A DNA stretch of 64,000 bases from assembly GCA_027485915.1 (NCBI GenBank), contig JAIXQA010000018.1, positions 1 to 64,000 on the forward strand, read 5' to 3'. The stretch's first letter is position 1. Each line of letters begins with the position of its first letter. Below, one piece after another: positions 26,741 to 35,725 of this stretch. The notes under the pieces were generated by a model, which was not told the DNA's origin, searched no databases, and saw only the letters and a list, made by a program, of their open reading frames with translations. This DNA is from Alphaproteobacteria bacterium (GTDB lineage: Bacteria; Pseudomonadota; Alphaproteobacteria; Caulobacterales; Aquidulcibacteraceae). The position numbers and the translations under genes are program-made.

Positions 26741-26971
26741 TTAGGCATCTCCTTCTTTCTTGACGCCCTTGAGAAGCGCAAAAACCGCCATGGAATGACC
26801 ATGACCCAAATCATAATGCTCTTTGAGCCAAGCGACCACCGCACCCGCTTTGGTGCTGGGCGAAAGGTTCCCAGCTTCAGTCCAGCCTTGCTCTTCGGCC
26901 AGGCGGCGAAGGTCTGTCGGGGTAAGGCCCGTCTTTTTGTGGATCGTGTCCAGATAGGCTTGAAAAGACAT
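26741..26971 (-). CDS. DUF4287 domain protein
   Basis: 76 aa from ATG 26971. MSFQAYLDTIHKKTGLTP then DLRRLAEEQGW, and the ending AVVAWLKEHYDLGHGHSMAVFALLKG match DUF4287, small helical proteins of unknown role often linked with SRPBCC or DUF5655 genes. The longer frame from 27001 would begin right against the upstream stop and has no better start signal. Confidence 0.85.
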   Translation of the reverse strand: MSFQAYLDTIHKKTGLTPTDLRRLAEEQGWTEAGNLSPSTKAGAVVAWLKEHYDLGHGHSMAVFALLKGVKKEGDA

Positions 26972-27001
26972 GTGGCACGCACCTGCAGGCAAAATTGGCA
27001 C

Positions 27002-27667
27002 TTAGGTCGGCTTCACAGTTCCCAAAAAGCCAATGAAAAGCAGCAAAGCATAGGTTAGCCAGACCCACAAGCGGGCGCGATCCATGGCACGACGCAGCGG
27101 GATTTCTGTCGCATCACTCGAGCCCTTTTCAATTACCGCGAGCAAGAGTGGGCCAACAGGTCGGCCCGCGACATCAATCATAATGGCTGCTGCAAAAATG
27201 ACTGCAAAAACCAAAGCCTTCTGACTGAGCCAGCTTTCGATCAATGGCCCCCAGCCCAGAAGCGAGGTTATGCCAATGCTGGTGTAGAAAGCTGTAATCG
27301 CGAGCTTCAACCAAAATTCAATCTGCTTCAGTCGGGGCACAATCGGCCTTCCAGTCAGAAAATGGATCGCCCAAGTCAGACCCATCCAGACTACGCCCAC
27401 CAGCCAAGCGAGCCATAAGCCCCAATCGGGTACATCCCAATAGCCCGCCACATCCACCAGCGTGATAGACAAGGGAACCATAATGACCCAAGCCGTGCGC
27501 GGTCCCATATCAACCACGCCCAATAGCCTCAAAAGCTCAAGCCGCGTTGCCAATGGCTTTGTCCGATTGCGAAAGGCCGAGCCCAAGATCGCAACACCGA
27601 GATCGCCACCTAGCCAGAAGACAAAAGCCAAGACATGGACATAAACTAGGACGTCATAGAGGCCCAT
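27002..27667 (-). CDS. Integral membrane protein, unknown function
   Basis: 221 aa with about six hydrophobic segments. The start YDVLVYVHVLAFVFWLGGDLGV places a His and a GGD turn in the first segment, as in CopD/DUF2269-like membrane proteins; the match is suggestive only. A strong AGGAG precedes ATG 27667. It lies in a minus-strand run with DUF4287 and SRPBCC downstream, so it may share their transcript. Confidence 0.75.
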   Translation of the reverse strand: MGLYDVLVYVHVLAFVFWLGGDLGVAILGSAFRNRTKPLATRLELLRLLGVVDMGPRTAWVIMVPLSITLVDVAGYWDVPDWGLWLAWLVGVVWMGLTWAIHFLTGRPIVPRLKQIEFWLKLAITAFYTSIGITSLLGWGPLIESWLSQKALVFAVIFAAAIMIDVAGRPVGPLLLAVIEKGSSDATEIPLRRAMDRARLWVWLTYALLLFIGFLGTVKPT

Positions 27668-27703
27668 GAAGTCTCCTGAAAGCGGGCAAGCAAAGAAAGA
27701 GAC

Positions 27704-28150
27704 TTACTTCACACGCCGCTCTTTGATGCAAGTGCGCTTAACCAGCTTATCATCCTCAAACCAGTGCCACGTGCGTCCGCGATCATTGCCGTCATCGGAT
27801 AATTGGATCATCTCATAGAGATAGGTGCCTGGGCTGTCTTTGCGGGTCCATGTCAGCACCACGGTCTTGTCATCAATTTCCCAAGCCCGGCCAAAAATAC
27901 GCTCTGTATCCCACCAAATCTGTTTATCCTTATAAGTTGCGGGGAAATGGATTTCCTCCCGCCGGCCATCGGGCCACGTATAGGTATTGATCTGATAATA
28001 AGGATAGGTCGCGTCATCTTGGAATTTGCATTGCAGGTGCGAAGCGTGACGATCTAACTCGACATTATTGGCATCGACATGGATATATTCGCCGACCCAT
28101 TCGCCTTCGTGACGGGCCAGAAGCGGCATGCCGGTTCGAATAGTATCCAT
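27704..28150 (-). CDS. Small soluble protein, DUF3598-like (uncertain)
   Basis: 148 aa without signal or membrane segment. Aromatic-rich beta-strand-like stretches (TYPYYQINTYTWPDGRREE, QIWWDTERIFGRAWEIDD, RTWHWFEDDKL) suggest a lipocalin-like barrel, as proposed for DUF3598-type proteins. The first residues GMPLLARHEGEWVGEY look like a fold start. No function can be assigned. Upstream of, and in the same direction as, the membrane protein gene. Confidence 0.65.
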   Translation of the reverse strand: MDTIRTGMPLLARHEGEWVGEYIHVDANNVELDRHASHLQCKFQDDATYPYYQINTYTWPDGRREEIHFPATYKDKQIWWDTERIFGRAWEIDDKTVVLTWTRKDSPGTYLYEMIQLSDDGNDRGRTWHWFEDDKLVKRTCIKERRVK

Positions 28151-28236
28151 AATGCAGAATCCCTTTTTAAGCAGACCAAAGACGTCTAAGCTGCGCCAGT
28201 AAATGATATATCCTATACTTCTGACAAGGCCTTCCC

Positions 28237-29016
28237 GTGGAAAACCTCATCCTTCTGCAGCGCCACGATAATCACGCCGCCACTTTGTGGATCAACCGAC
28301 CTGATAAGCGCAATGCACTTTCGGTGGCCATGTGGGCGGCGATCCCTGCGTGTGTGGCCGAAGCTGTCGCTGATCCAGAGATCAAGCTCCTCTTTGTTCG
28401 GGGTGCAGGCGGCGTGTTTGCAGCGGGTGCTGATATCTCCGAAATGCCAGAAGTTTATGCGACGGCCGAAGCAGCGCTTTTAAATGATGAAAAAATTCAA
28501 GGATCTATGAAGGCGCTGGAAGATTGCCCAAAGCCCGTGATTGCTTTGATCGAAGGGCCCTGCGTCGGCGGCGGTTGTGGTATTGCCTTAGCGTGCGACC
28601 TGCGGATTGGTGTAGAAGGTAGCCGCTATGGCGTGACGCCAGCCAAACTCGGCCTTGTTTACGGCGCTGGCGATACGCGACGTCTCATTCAAGCTGTTGG
28701 CCTCTCTAAGGCAAAGGACATTTTATTCACAGGCCGCCTGCTCGATAGCGCAGAGGCCTTATCTTCTGGCTTGATCGACCGCTTGGTGACAGCGGCCGAA
28801 TTGGAGACCGTCGCGGCGGATTATGCCGCCAGAATCAGCGCGGCTTCGGTCTATTCAATCCGGGCGCAGAAGCAGATTTTGGCGATGTTGCGCGGCGGCT
28901 GTGACGATGCAGAGGCCAGCCGCGCATTGTTTGGCGCAAGCTTTACAGGCGAAGATTTCAAGGAAGGCTTTGCTGCCTTTATGGAAAAACGGCCTGCGCA
29001 ATTTCCTGTGCGCTGA
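28237..29016 (+). CDS. Enoyl-CoA hydratase/isomerase family protein
   Basis: 259 aa crotonase-fold enzyme of fatty acid or CoA-ester metabolism. NRPDKRNALS opens the family; VRGAGGVFAAGADISEM carries the first oxyanion-hole element, and EGPCVGGGCGIALACDLRIG the second. The usual catalytic Glu position before GLVYG is not obvious (PAKLGLVYGAGDT), so dehydration activity is uncertain and isomerase or hydrolase roles are possible. Start GTG 28237. Two genes of unrelated kinds follow in the same direction. Confidence 0.9.
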   Translation: MENLILLQRHDNHAATLWINRPDKRNALSVAMWAAIPACVAEAVADPEIKLLFVRGAGGVFAAGADISEMPEVYATAEAALLNDEKIQGSMKALEDCPKPVIALIEGPCVGGGCGIALACDLRIGVEGSRYGVTPAKLGLVYGAGDTRRLIQAVGLSKAKDILFTGRLLDSAEALSSGLIDRLVTAAELETVAADYAARISAASVYSIRAQKQILAMLRGGCDDAEASRALFGASFTGEDFKEGFAAFMEKRPAQFPVR

Positions 29017-29082
29017 TCCTTTCTGCGCTAATTCCAATGTGGTGAACTTGGGGCCCATGGCCCACAAAAAAAGGACTTAGGC

Positions 29083-30069
29083 GTGGCCAGTTTTGCCATC
29101 ATCGGTGCGGGGATCAGTGGATTAGCGTGCGCGAACGCGCTGGCTGCCGCGGGCCATCAGGTCGCCTTGTTTGACAAGGGCCGTGGTCCAGGTGGCCGTA
29201 TGTCGACCCGCCGGGTTGATACCCCCTTGGGCCAAGCTTTTTTCGACCATGGCGCGCAATTCTTCACAGAGCGGGACCCTGACTTTCAAAAGACAATTGC
29301 GCGACTGGAGGCACAGGGCGCGGTCGGCCTTTGGCGCGGCAAGTTTGTGCGCTTTGGCGAAGCAGGCGAACCAGACGCCTTGGGAGACGAGCCCCGCTAT
29401 GTCGGCACGCCAGGGATGAATGGCATTGTGCGTGGCCTTGCCGCAGGTTTGAATCCTTCTTGGGGTAAGCGGGTCAGCACCCTGTCTGGCCGAAAAGGCG
29501 CGTGGCACCTGCAAGTTGAAGCAGGCGAGATTTTGGGCCCGTATGACCAAATCGTCTGTGCCGTACCGGCCGAACAGGTCAGCGATCTTTTGGCTGCCCA
29601 TACGCCAGCGATCGGGGAACAAGCCGAAGCCATACGCTCCCTGCCCTGCTGGGCAGGCCTTTTTGCCTTTGAGGAACCTCTCGCGCTAGCGTGGGACATG
29701 GCGCGCTTTGAGGCCCATCCGGTGCTAGATGTTATCTCTTCAAGTATGAATAAGCCCGGACGGACGGGGCCCGTGACCTATGTTGTACATGGCCGCGCCG
29801 AGTGGTCGACCGCGCATTTGGAAGAAAGTGCCGATGAGATTGCCGACGCACTTTTGAAGGCCTTGGCACAAATTTGTGGGCCTTTGCCGCAGCCTCTGGT
29901 CCAATCAGCCCACCGCTGGCGCTATGCTCGGGTCGAAACCCACCATGGCCCGGGGTATGTTTATGATGAGGATCAAGGCATTGGTGCGTGTGGTGATTGG
30001 TTATCTGGGCCACGGGTGGAATCGGCTTGGCTGTCTGGCCACCACTTGGGTCAAGCCCTGTCAGCTTAG
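29083..30069 (+). CDS. FAD-dependent amine-oxidase-fold protein (renalase-like)
   Basis: 328 aa flavoprotein. The dinucleotide loop IIGAGISGLACANALAAAG is at 6-24, followed by the GG-doublet KGRGPGGRMSTRR (about 33-45) and FDHGAQFFT, which mark the renalase/NAD(P)-binding-Rossmann group of amine oxidases. The C-terminal GACGDWLSGPRVESAWLSG closes the FAD site. Start is GTG 29083. Such proteins oxidise isomeric NAD(P)H forms in bacteria, but specificity here is not certain. Confidence 0.88.
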   Translation: MASFAIIGAGISGLACANALAAAGHQVALFDKGRGPGGRMSTRRVDTPLGQAFFDHGAQFFTERDPDFQKTIARLEAQGAVGLWRGKFVRFGEAGEPDALGDEPRYVGTPGMNGIVRGLAAGLNPSWGKRVSTLSGRKGAWHLQVEAGEILGPYDQIVCAVPAEQVSDLLAAHTPAIGEQAEAIRSLPCWAGLFAFEEPLALAWDMARFEAHPVLDVISSSMNKPGRTGPVTYVVHGRAEWSTAHLEESADEIADALLKALAQICGPLPQPLVQSAHRWRYARVETHHGPGYVYDEDQGIGACGDWLSGPRVESAWLSGHHLGQALSA

Positions 30070-30145
30070 CTGACAAAACCAAAAGACCGCACTACAACCT
30101 TTCTAACAGCGTTTCTCTCCCTCCGATTGTCCAAAGGAAGCCTAG

Positions 30146-30898
30146 ATGTTCTTGTCTTTAGCTACATGGCCCGAAATTGATCAGCGGTTGAAAGCAGGAA
30201 AGCGTGGGATCATTATTCCGATTGGCAGCCATGAGCAGCATGGCCCAACAGGTTTGATTGGCACCGACGCCTTATGCCCCGATATCATCGCGCGGGAGGC
30301 CGAAAAGCAGGCGGATATTCTTCTCGCCCCACCTTTCTCGATCGGCATGGCCCAACACCATATGGGCTTTCCGGGCTCGATGACCTTGCGGCCCTCCACC
30401 ATGATTGCAACCATTGTCGACTGGACGGCAAGCCTGACACGCGCGGGCTTTGACCGCCTTTACTGGGTCAATGGCCATGGCGGCAATGTTGCGACCATCC
30501 AAGCGGCCTTTGCTGAAACCTATGCGACTTATTCGCTGCGCGGTGAGGAAGCGCCTTTTGCCCACATGTTGAAGAATTGGTGGGAATTGCCCGGGATAGA
30601 GCGGCTTTGCCTCGACATGTATCCGGTTGGCCATGGCTCGCACGGGACGGCGTCAGAGGTGGCCGTCACCTATTGGGCCTATCCGGAGCGTGCAGACCTC
30701 GCGAAGCTGGTATTGGAGCCGAAAATTGCACCAAATGGCCCGATACGGGATGCCGCAGACTATCGCCGCCGCTTTGCCGACGGCCGCATTGGTTCTGACC
30801 CAACCCAGTCAACGCCAGAGCAAGGTGGCAAGATTGTCGAAGCCGCAGCCAAGGCCCTGATTGCCGACGCCACCAATTTCTTTGCTGAGACTGCCTGA
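30146..30898 (+). CDS. Creatininase-family amidohydrolase
   Basis: 250 aa metal-dependent hydrolase. Metal ligands of the family are in place: Glu and His in GSHEQHG (27-33), Asp in GTDAL (about 40), His in NGHGGN (109-114) and Glu in HGSHGTASE (163-171). Family members act on creatinine, formamides of flavin/riboflavin intermediates or mycofactocin, so the substrate is open. AAAGGAAG precedes the start. Its stop overlaps the next gene (TGATG). Confidence 0.9.
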   Translation: MFLSLATWPEIDQRLKAGKRGIIIPIGSHEQHGPTGLIGTDALCPDIIAREAEKQADILLAPPFSIGMAQHHMGFPGSMTLRPSTMIATIVDWTASLTRAGFDRLYWVNGHGGNVATIQAAFAETYATYSLRGEEAPFAHMLKNWWELPGIERLCLDMYPVGHGSHGTASEVAVTYWAYPERADLAKLVLEPKIAPNGPIRDAADYRRRFADGRIGSDPTQSTPEQGGKIVEAAAKALIADATNFFAETA

Positions 30899-32163
30899 TG
30901 GCCCAAGCTCCCCATTGTTTCGATGTCTTGATTTCTGGCGGTGGCTTGGTTGGCCTGACCCTGGCCTTGGCCCTCGACCAAGGCGGCCTAAAAGTCGCGG
31001 TCATCGACCGCCTGCCCGCACCGGACCTGTTAGAGGAAACCTTTGACGGGCGCGCCACGGCGATGGGATTTGCGACCTATCGTATGATGCAGAGCTTGGG
31101 CGTGGCCCGCCATATTGGCGAAGTCCAGCCAATTGAGCAGATTTTAGTCTCGGACGGACGGGTTGGCAGCCCGTCGCGGAAGGGTGGCCCCGCCTCCCTC
31201 ACTTTGCATTTTGACCATCGTGAGACCGGTCGTGGCGATGAGCCCTTAGGCTGGATGATTGAAAACCGACGGATCCGCTTAGCGCTGGATAAAGAGGCCG
31301 CCACAAGACCCAGCATCATGCGCTTTGCTCCTGACGAGATTGAAGATTTGCAAATCGGGACGGGCCAAGTCATGGCGCGCTTGAAGTCAGGCAAAGTCTT
31401 GTCGGCACCGGTCATTGTTGGTGCCGAGGGTCGCGGGTCTTTTGTCCGCAAAAAGGCTGGCATTCGCACCTATGGCTGGTCCTATGATCAAACGGGAATA
31501 GTGACCACAGTCGCAATGGAGCACAGCCATGACGGCGTCGCGCACGAATATTTCTTGCCGACGGGACCATTCGCCATCCTGCCATTGATGCATAATCGCG
31601 CGAATATCGTCTGGTCTGAGAAGACAAGTCGCGCCAAAGCGCTTCTGGCCTTGGGCCGCGCAGATTTAGAGCGAGAATTGGCGCGCCGCTTTGGCGATTT
31701 TCTTGGCACCGTCAAGCTTGATGCCCCTGTTTGGTCTTATCCCTTGTCGATGGAGCTTGCGGCGACATGGGCAAAGCCACGCGTCGCATTGGCAGGTGAT
31801 GCCGCGCATGGCATCCATCCAATTGCGGGCCAAGGCCTAAATCTCGGCCTGAAAGATGTCGCCGCTCTGGCCGAAGTTTTGGTCGAAGCCCGAGGACTGG
31901 GCCAAGATTTGGGCGATCTGGCGGTGCTGGAGCGCTATGCCCAATGGCGGCGGACCGATACTATGACTCTGGCCATCTCCTGCGATGCCTTCGTCAGGCT
32001 GTTTTCGAATGACATTGCACCTGTTCGCGCCTTACGCACCCTGGGCCTTGGGATTGTCGACGCAATCGGCCCAGCACGTCGATTCTTTGCCAGCCACGCT
32101 GGCGGCGCAGTTGGCGACTTGCCGAGACTGCTGCGCGGTGAAAGCTTGAGGGCCAATGCATGA
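30898..32163 (+). CDS. UbiH/UbiF/COQ6-family FAD monooxygenase
   Basis: 421 aa aromatic hydroxylase likely in ubiquinone synthesis. FAD motif SGGGLVGLTLALALDQGG at 13-30, middle motif EGRGSFVRKKAGI (about 177), and GDAAHGIHPIAGQGLNLGLKDV (about 300-321), which is diagnostic of the UbiH family. The exact ring position hydroxylated cannot be told. Overlaps both neighbours (creatininase and VOC gene), so the three form an operon. Confidence 0.92.
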   Translation: MAQAPHCFDVLISGGGLVGLTLALALDQGGLKVAVIDRLPAPDLLEETFDGRATAMGFATYRMMQSLGVARHIGEVQPIEQILVSDGRVGSPSRKGGPASLTLHFDHRETGRGDEPLGWMIENRRIRLALDKEAATRPSIMRFAPDEIEDLQIGTGQVMARLKSGKVLSAPVIVGAEGRGSFVRKKAGIRTYGWSYDQTGIVTTVAMEHSHDGVAHEYFLPTGPFAILPLMHNRANIVWSEKTSRAKALLALGRADLERELARRFGDFLGTVKLDAPVWSYPLSMELAATWAKPRVALAGDAAHGIHPIAGQGLNLGLKDVAALAEVLVEARGLGQDLGDLAVLERYAQWRRTDTMTLAISCDAFVRLFSNDIAPVRALRTLGLGIVDAIGPARRFFASHAGGAVGDLPRLLRGESLRANA

Positions 32164-32522
32164 CCGATCTTGCCACACCCAATTTGCCGGCGATCGACAT
32201 GATGGCAACGTCGGCCTTTTATCAAAAGCTTGGCTTTATTGAAGATTACGTCTCGCCTGGTTGGATGATTCTATCGCGTGGCAGCCTACAGCTGGAATTT
32301 TTTCCCTATCCAGACTTGGACCCCACGACGTCGTCATTCGGCAGTTGTTTGCGCGTCGATGACTTGCAGGGCCTGTATCAGGCTTGCGTCGAGTCCGGAA
32401 TTCCACAGGCCCCATTTGGCATGCCGCGCGTGCATCCCCCGCAAAAGGAAGCCTCTGGCTTAACGATCGCCTATCTTATCGACCCCAATGGGTCGCTGAT
32501 CCGCATGATCCAAAATGACTGA
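32160..32522 (+). CDS. VOC-family protein (bleomycin-resistance/glyoxalase fold)
   Basis: 120 aa. LPAIDMMATSAFYQKLGF starts a vicinal-oxygen-chelate module, followed by LQLEFFPYPDLDP and TIAYLIDPNGSLIRMIQ. The sequence resembles Ble-type drug-binding proteins, but metal-ligand positions are not clear and such paralogues are common without a resistance role. ATG 32160 overlaps the monooxygenase stop. Confidence 0.85.
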   Translation: MTDLATPNLPAIDMMATSAFYQKLGFIEDYVSPGWMILSRGSLQLEFFPYPDLDPTTSSFGSCLRVDDLQGLYQACVESGIPQAPFGMPRVHPPQKEASGLTIAYLIDPNGSLIRMIQND

Positions 32523-32525
32523 CGC

Positions 32526-33422
32526 TTAGAGCTGCTCCAGCACGGCTTGGGCAAAGAGATTGGCACCATGCTTGCCGCCTTGACGGTCGAGCGCCAGATA
32601 GAGCCAAGGCTCAATCAACTCTAACTCCATCAACAGCCAATTGCCGTCCGACCCGCGCACGAGGTCAACACGGGCATAGGTTAGCGGCGTACCATCGGCC
32701 TTTGCGAGCACCGCTTCGGCTGCTTCCAGCGCACCTTTGGGTGCATCAATCCCAGTCTCGACCGCGCCATGCTGACCCTGTGTGCGATAATCGCCTGCCT
32801 TAGGCCGCTTGATGAGGGCATGGGAAAACCGCCCTCCGAAGTAGAGCAGCGACAATTCGCCTTCTTCGGTCACAGCAGGCAGAAAGGGCTGAATCAAGGC
32901 GGCTGCCGGAGGCAATAGTTCCGCATTGGGTACGGGCTCCCCGCGCTTCAAACGGGCTTGCCGCCACGCGCCAGCACCAATGCGCGGCTTGATAATGATT
33001 TCCTCGGTCTGAAGTTGATCAAAGCTCGCCAGAATCACGTCGGAACTGCAGGCATCTATTGCCAAGGTCGGCGGTACCGGTGCACCGCGACGCTCAAGCT
33101 CTGCCAAATAGCCTTTGTCCATATTGGCGCGAATGACCGCACCATCATTCAGCAAACGCGCGTCGGAAGCCTCAATCTCAATGATACGCTGTAGGAAAGT
33201 GTCTGTTGCTTGCGGATAATTCCACGCCAAAAGCGGCAGAACAGCTGAAAAGCGGGACCAGTCCGTACCGTCATCTTGCCAAAACACAGGCTCAATCGTC
33301 ACTCCCGACGGCGCAAAGGCCTCCTGTAGAAGCACCAGCTGTTTGTGCGCATAGTCGGGTTCGGCCCGATCCGGGCGGCTGGGATAATAATCATGGGTGA
33401 CGAGGAGTGCGATTGGTTTCAT
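32526..33422 (-). CDS. ATP-grasp domain protein (DcsG/RimK-like)
   Basis: 298 aa from ATG 33422. The order fits an ATP-grasp ligase: an N-terminal pre-grasp region (HDYYPSRPDRAEPDYAHKQ), LLNDGAVIRANMDKGYLAELERRGAPVPPTL, EIIIKPRIGAGAWRQ for the ATP lysine, EGELSLLYFGGRFSHALIKRPKAGDYRTQGQHGA, and a metal site in WLLMELELIEPWLYL. It resembles orphan ATP-grasp enzymes related to DcsG or glutathione synthase. Its acid and amine substrates are unknown; no biosynthetic partner lies beside it. Confidence 0.85.
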   Translation of the reverse strand: MKPIALLVTHDYYPSRPDRAEPDYAHKQLVLLQEAFAPSGVTIEPVFWQDDGTDWSRFSAVLPLLAWNYPQATDTFLQRIIEIEASDARLLNDGAVIRANMDKGYLAELERRGAPVPPTLAIDACSSDVILASFDQLQTEEIIIKPRIGAGAWRQARLKRGEPVPNAELLPPAAALIQPFLPAVTEEGELSLLYFGGRFSHALIKRPKAGDYRTQGQHGAVETGIDAPKGALEAAEAVLAKADGTPLTYARVDLVRGSDGNWLLMELELIEPWLYLALDRQGGKHGANLFAQAVLEQL

Positions 33423-33502
33423 GTCCAAGCCGCTAGCCGCATCGCGCGCAAACGTCTAGAGCAAGCCCGCACTAAATTGCTTGCGGCAAGGAGCCCAAAA
33501 AG

Positions 33503-34495
33503 ATGACGACCCGATTTGATGTTTGCGGTGTAGGTAATGCGATTGTTGACGTGATTGCACCTGCAACGGACGAATTCCTAGCAGAACATCAGATTGCCAA
33601 AGGCGCGATGACCCTCATCTTTGACGAGCCAGCTGTTGAGCGCCTCTATTCGACCATGGCGCCGGGTCAGGAAAGCTCAGGTGGCTCGGCGGCCAACACC
33701 TTAGCCGGCATTGCCTCGCTGGGTGGCCAGGGGGCCTATATTGGTAAGGTTGCTGATGACATCTTGGGCAAAGTGTTCCGCCATGACATGAATGCCGGCG
33801 GGGTCGCCTATGATACACCACCCCATTCTAACGGTCCTTCAACAGCACGCTGCTTGATCAATGTAACGCCAGATGGTCAGCGCTCCATGAGCACCTTCCT
33901 TGGCTGTTCGCCCCTATTGACAGCTGAAGACTTAGACCCTGCGAAGCTAGCCTCAGCCCAAATCGTCTTTCTTGAAGGATATTTGTTTGACGCCGAAGAA
34001 GCCAAAGCGGCCTTTGTAAAGGCCTCTGAAATCGCTCATACAGCAGGCAATAAGGTGGCACTGACCTTGTCAGATCTATTCTGCGTCGACCGTCACAAGG
34101 CTGCTTTCCGGCATTTGGTTGCCAATCACATCGATATTTTGTTTGCCAACGAGGCCGAAATCATCGCGCTTTATGATGCGCCGGACTTTGATAGCGCCTT
34201 GGACAAAGCCCGAAAGGATTGCCATCTGGTAGCGCTAACCCGCTCGGAAAAAGGGTCGGTTCTAGCTCGTGGCGATGAAGTCGTAACCGTCGCGGCGGAT
34301 CAAGTCGCCCAAGTAGTCGACACCACCGGAGCCGGTGACCTATATGCGGCGGGCGTGCTTTTTGGCTTGGCCAGCGGTCGCGAACTTGAGGTATGCGGAA
34401 AACTAGGCTCTCTGGCTGCGGGCGAAGTCATTTCTCATTATGGCGCGCGCCCACTTGCTAGTCTTGCAGAACTCGCCGCAGCTCGCGGTCTCTAA
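33503..34495 (+). CDS. PfkB-family sugar/nucleoside kinase, likely adenosine kinase
   Basis: 330 aa. PfkB signatures are clear: SSGGSAANTLAGIASLGG (about 57-74) and DTTGAGDLYAAGVLFG (about 273-288) with the catalytic Asp. The N-terminal GVGNAIVDVIAPATD and LGCSPLLTAEDL are typical of alphaproteobacterial adenosine kinases annotated as such, used in purine salvage. GCAAGGAG lies upstream of ATG 33503. Confidence 0.9.
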   Translation: MTTRFDVCGVGNAIVDVIAPATDEFLAEHQIAKGAMTLIFDEPAVERLYSTMAPGQESSGGSAANTLAGIASLGGQGAYIGKVADDILGKVFRHDMNAGGVAYDTPPHSNGPSTARCLINVTPDGQRSMSTFLGCSPLLTAEDLDPAKLASAQIVFLEGYLFDAEEAKAAFVKASEIAHTAGNKVALTLSDLFCVDRHKAAFRHLVANHIDILFANEAEIIALYDAPDFDSALDKARKDCHLVALTRSEKGSVLARGDEVVTVAADQVAQVVDTTGAGDLYAAGVLFGLASGRELEVCGKLGSLAAGEVISHYGARPLASLAELAAARGL

Positions 34496-34533
34496 AAGGT
34501 TCAGTTTGGCGCAAGAATTGCTCCTCTAAGGCC

Positions 34534-34887
34534 ATGATCAAACACGCGGCCTACCTTGGAACACTGATCGCATTGGGCTTTGCCTCGACCGGCCACGCCC
34601 AGACTGTCTCCACTTATCGCGCTGACGGCGTCACCGCGCCGCAGGTGAAGGCAGAGGCGCGTAAAGAGCGGCAGCGAAAGGTACGCATCACTCGATCCGC
34701 CGATGCTTTGCCAGCCAAGGGCGGCTTTTTCGAGACGGTTGAACCAGCTAGCGGTGGTGTTCGCCAAGCGCCAGCCTCGACGGAGGCTGGGGCGCTGCCC
34801 ATAGCTGTCTTACTCGATGCGGAGGTCCAGCCGCGCCAGCGGCCAAAGGCGCGTAAGTCGCGCCCTGCGAAGCCTACGCGCAACTAA
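34534..34887 (+). CDS. Small secreted basic protein, unknown function
   Basis: 117 aa. Residues 1-22 are a signal peptide (GFASTGHA-QT). The mature part is short, rich in Lys/Arg/Ala/Pro, with a basic tail RPKARKSRPAKPTRN, and no known domain. It may be periplasmic and disordered. Located 38 bp after the adenosine kinase gene in the same direction. Confidence 0.65.
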   Translation: MIKHAAYLGTLIALGFASTGHAQTVSTYRADGVTAPQVKAEARKERQRKVRITRSADALPAKGGFFETVEPASGGVRQAPASTEAGALPIAVLLDAEVQPRQRPKARKSRPAKPTRN

Positions 34888-34984
34888 CCCGTCGCGAGCG
34901 CAACCCACTTACGTGCGGCCTGCCCTTCCCCTGCCCGTTTCTCGGAGCTAGAAAGCCCCAGCAACTCAGGGACTTTTCGCCAGC

Positions 34985-35725
34985 ATGCTGAAACTTGACG
35001 GCCTCACAAAGACCTATGCAGGCCAAAGGGCGGCGAGCGCGATCAGCTTTGAAGTTCTGCCCGGCGAAGTGGTTGGTTTCATTGGCCCCAATGGCGCTGG
35101 AAAAACCACGACGATGAGGATGATTGCGGGCACCTTGGAGCCCGATCAAGGCCGTGTTGAGGTGATGGGCCATGATGTATGGTCGAACCGAAAGGCCGCC
35201 CAAGCCATCATGGGCTATTTGCCCGAACATGCGCCTTTATACGACGATATGACCCCGCGCACCTATTTGGACTTTCTTTTGTCCGCGCGGCGGGTGGCAC
35301 ACAAACAGCGGCAGGAACTGATCTTAAAGGCCGCCGAGCAAACCCAGATTCACGATGTGCTGGAGCGCGGGATTGAAGGCCTGTCGAAAGGCTATCGGCG
35401 GCGGGTAGCCTTGGCCGGTGCGCTCGCTCACGACCCGCCTGTCCTGATCCTAGATGAGCCAAGCGATGGCCTTGACCCCAATCAAAAGCGGGTGACGCGG
35501 GCATTGATCCGGGACTTGTCTCCCGGTCGGATCATTCTGATCTCGACCCATCAATTGGACGAAATCGCCACGCTCTGCAATCGCCTGATTTTGATTGCGG
35601 AGGGTCAGGTACGCGCAGATCAAAGCCCAAGAGAGTTTGCCGCCCAAGACCCCGAAGGCCGCTTAGATGAAGTCTTTCATCGCTTGACTTCCATGCCAGC
35701 CCAATCCGGGGATGGCCCCTCATGA
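34985..35725 (+). CDS. ABC transporter ATP-binding protein, GldA-like
   Basis: 246 aa ATPase. Walker A GPNGAGKTT (about 34-42), Q-loop region MGYLPEHAPLYDDMTPRTYLDFL, signature GLSKGYRRRV (about 132-141), Walker B VLILDEPSDGLDP (about 153-165) and the H-loop STHQLDE. The PEHAPLYDDMT block and genomic order match GldA of the Gld gliding/secretion ABC systems. Overlaps the permease gene by 4 bp in a four-gene operon. Confidence 0.9.
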   Translation: MLKLDGLTKTYAGQRAASAISFEVLPGEVVGFIGPNGAGKTTTMRMIAGTLEPDQGRVEVMGHDVWSNRKAAQAIMGYLPEHAPLYDDMTPRTYLDFLLSARRVAHKQRQELILKAAEQTQIHDVLERGIEGLSKGYRRRVALAGALAHDPPVLILDEPSDGLDPNQKRVTRALIRDLSPGRIILISTHQLDEIATLCNRLILIAEGQVRADQSPREFAAQDPEGRLDEVFHRLTSMPAQSGDGPS

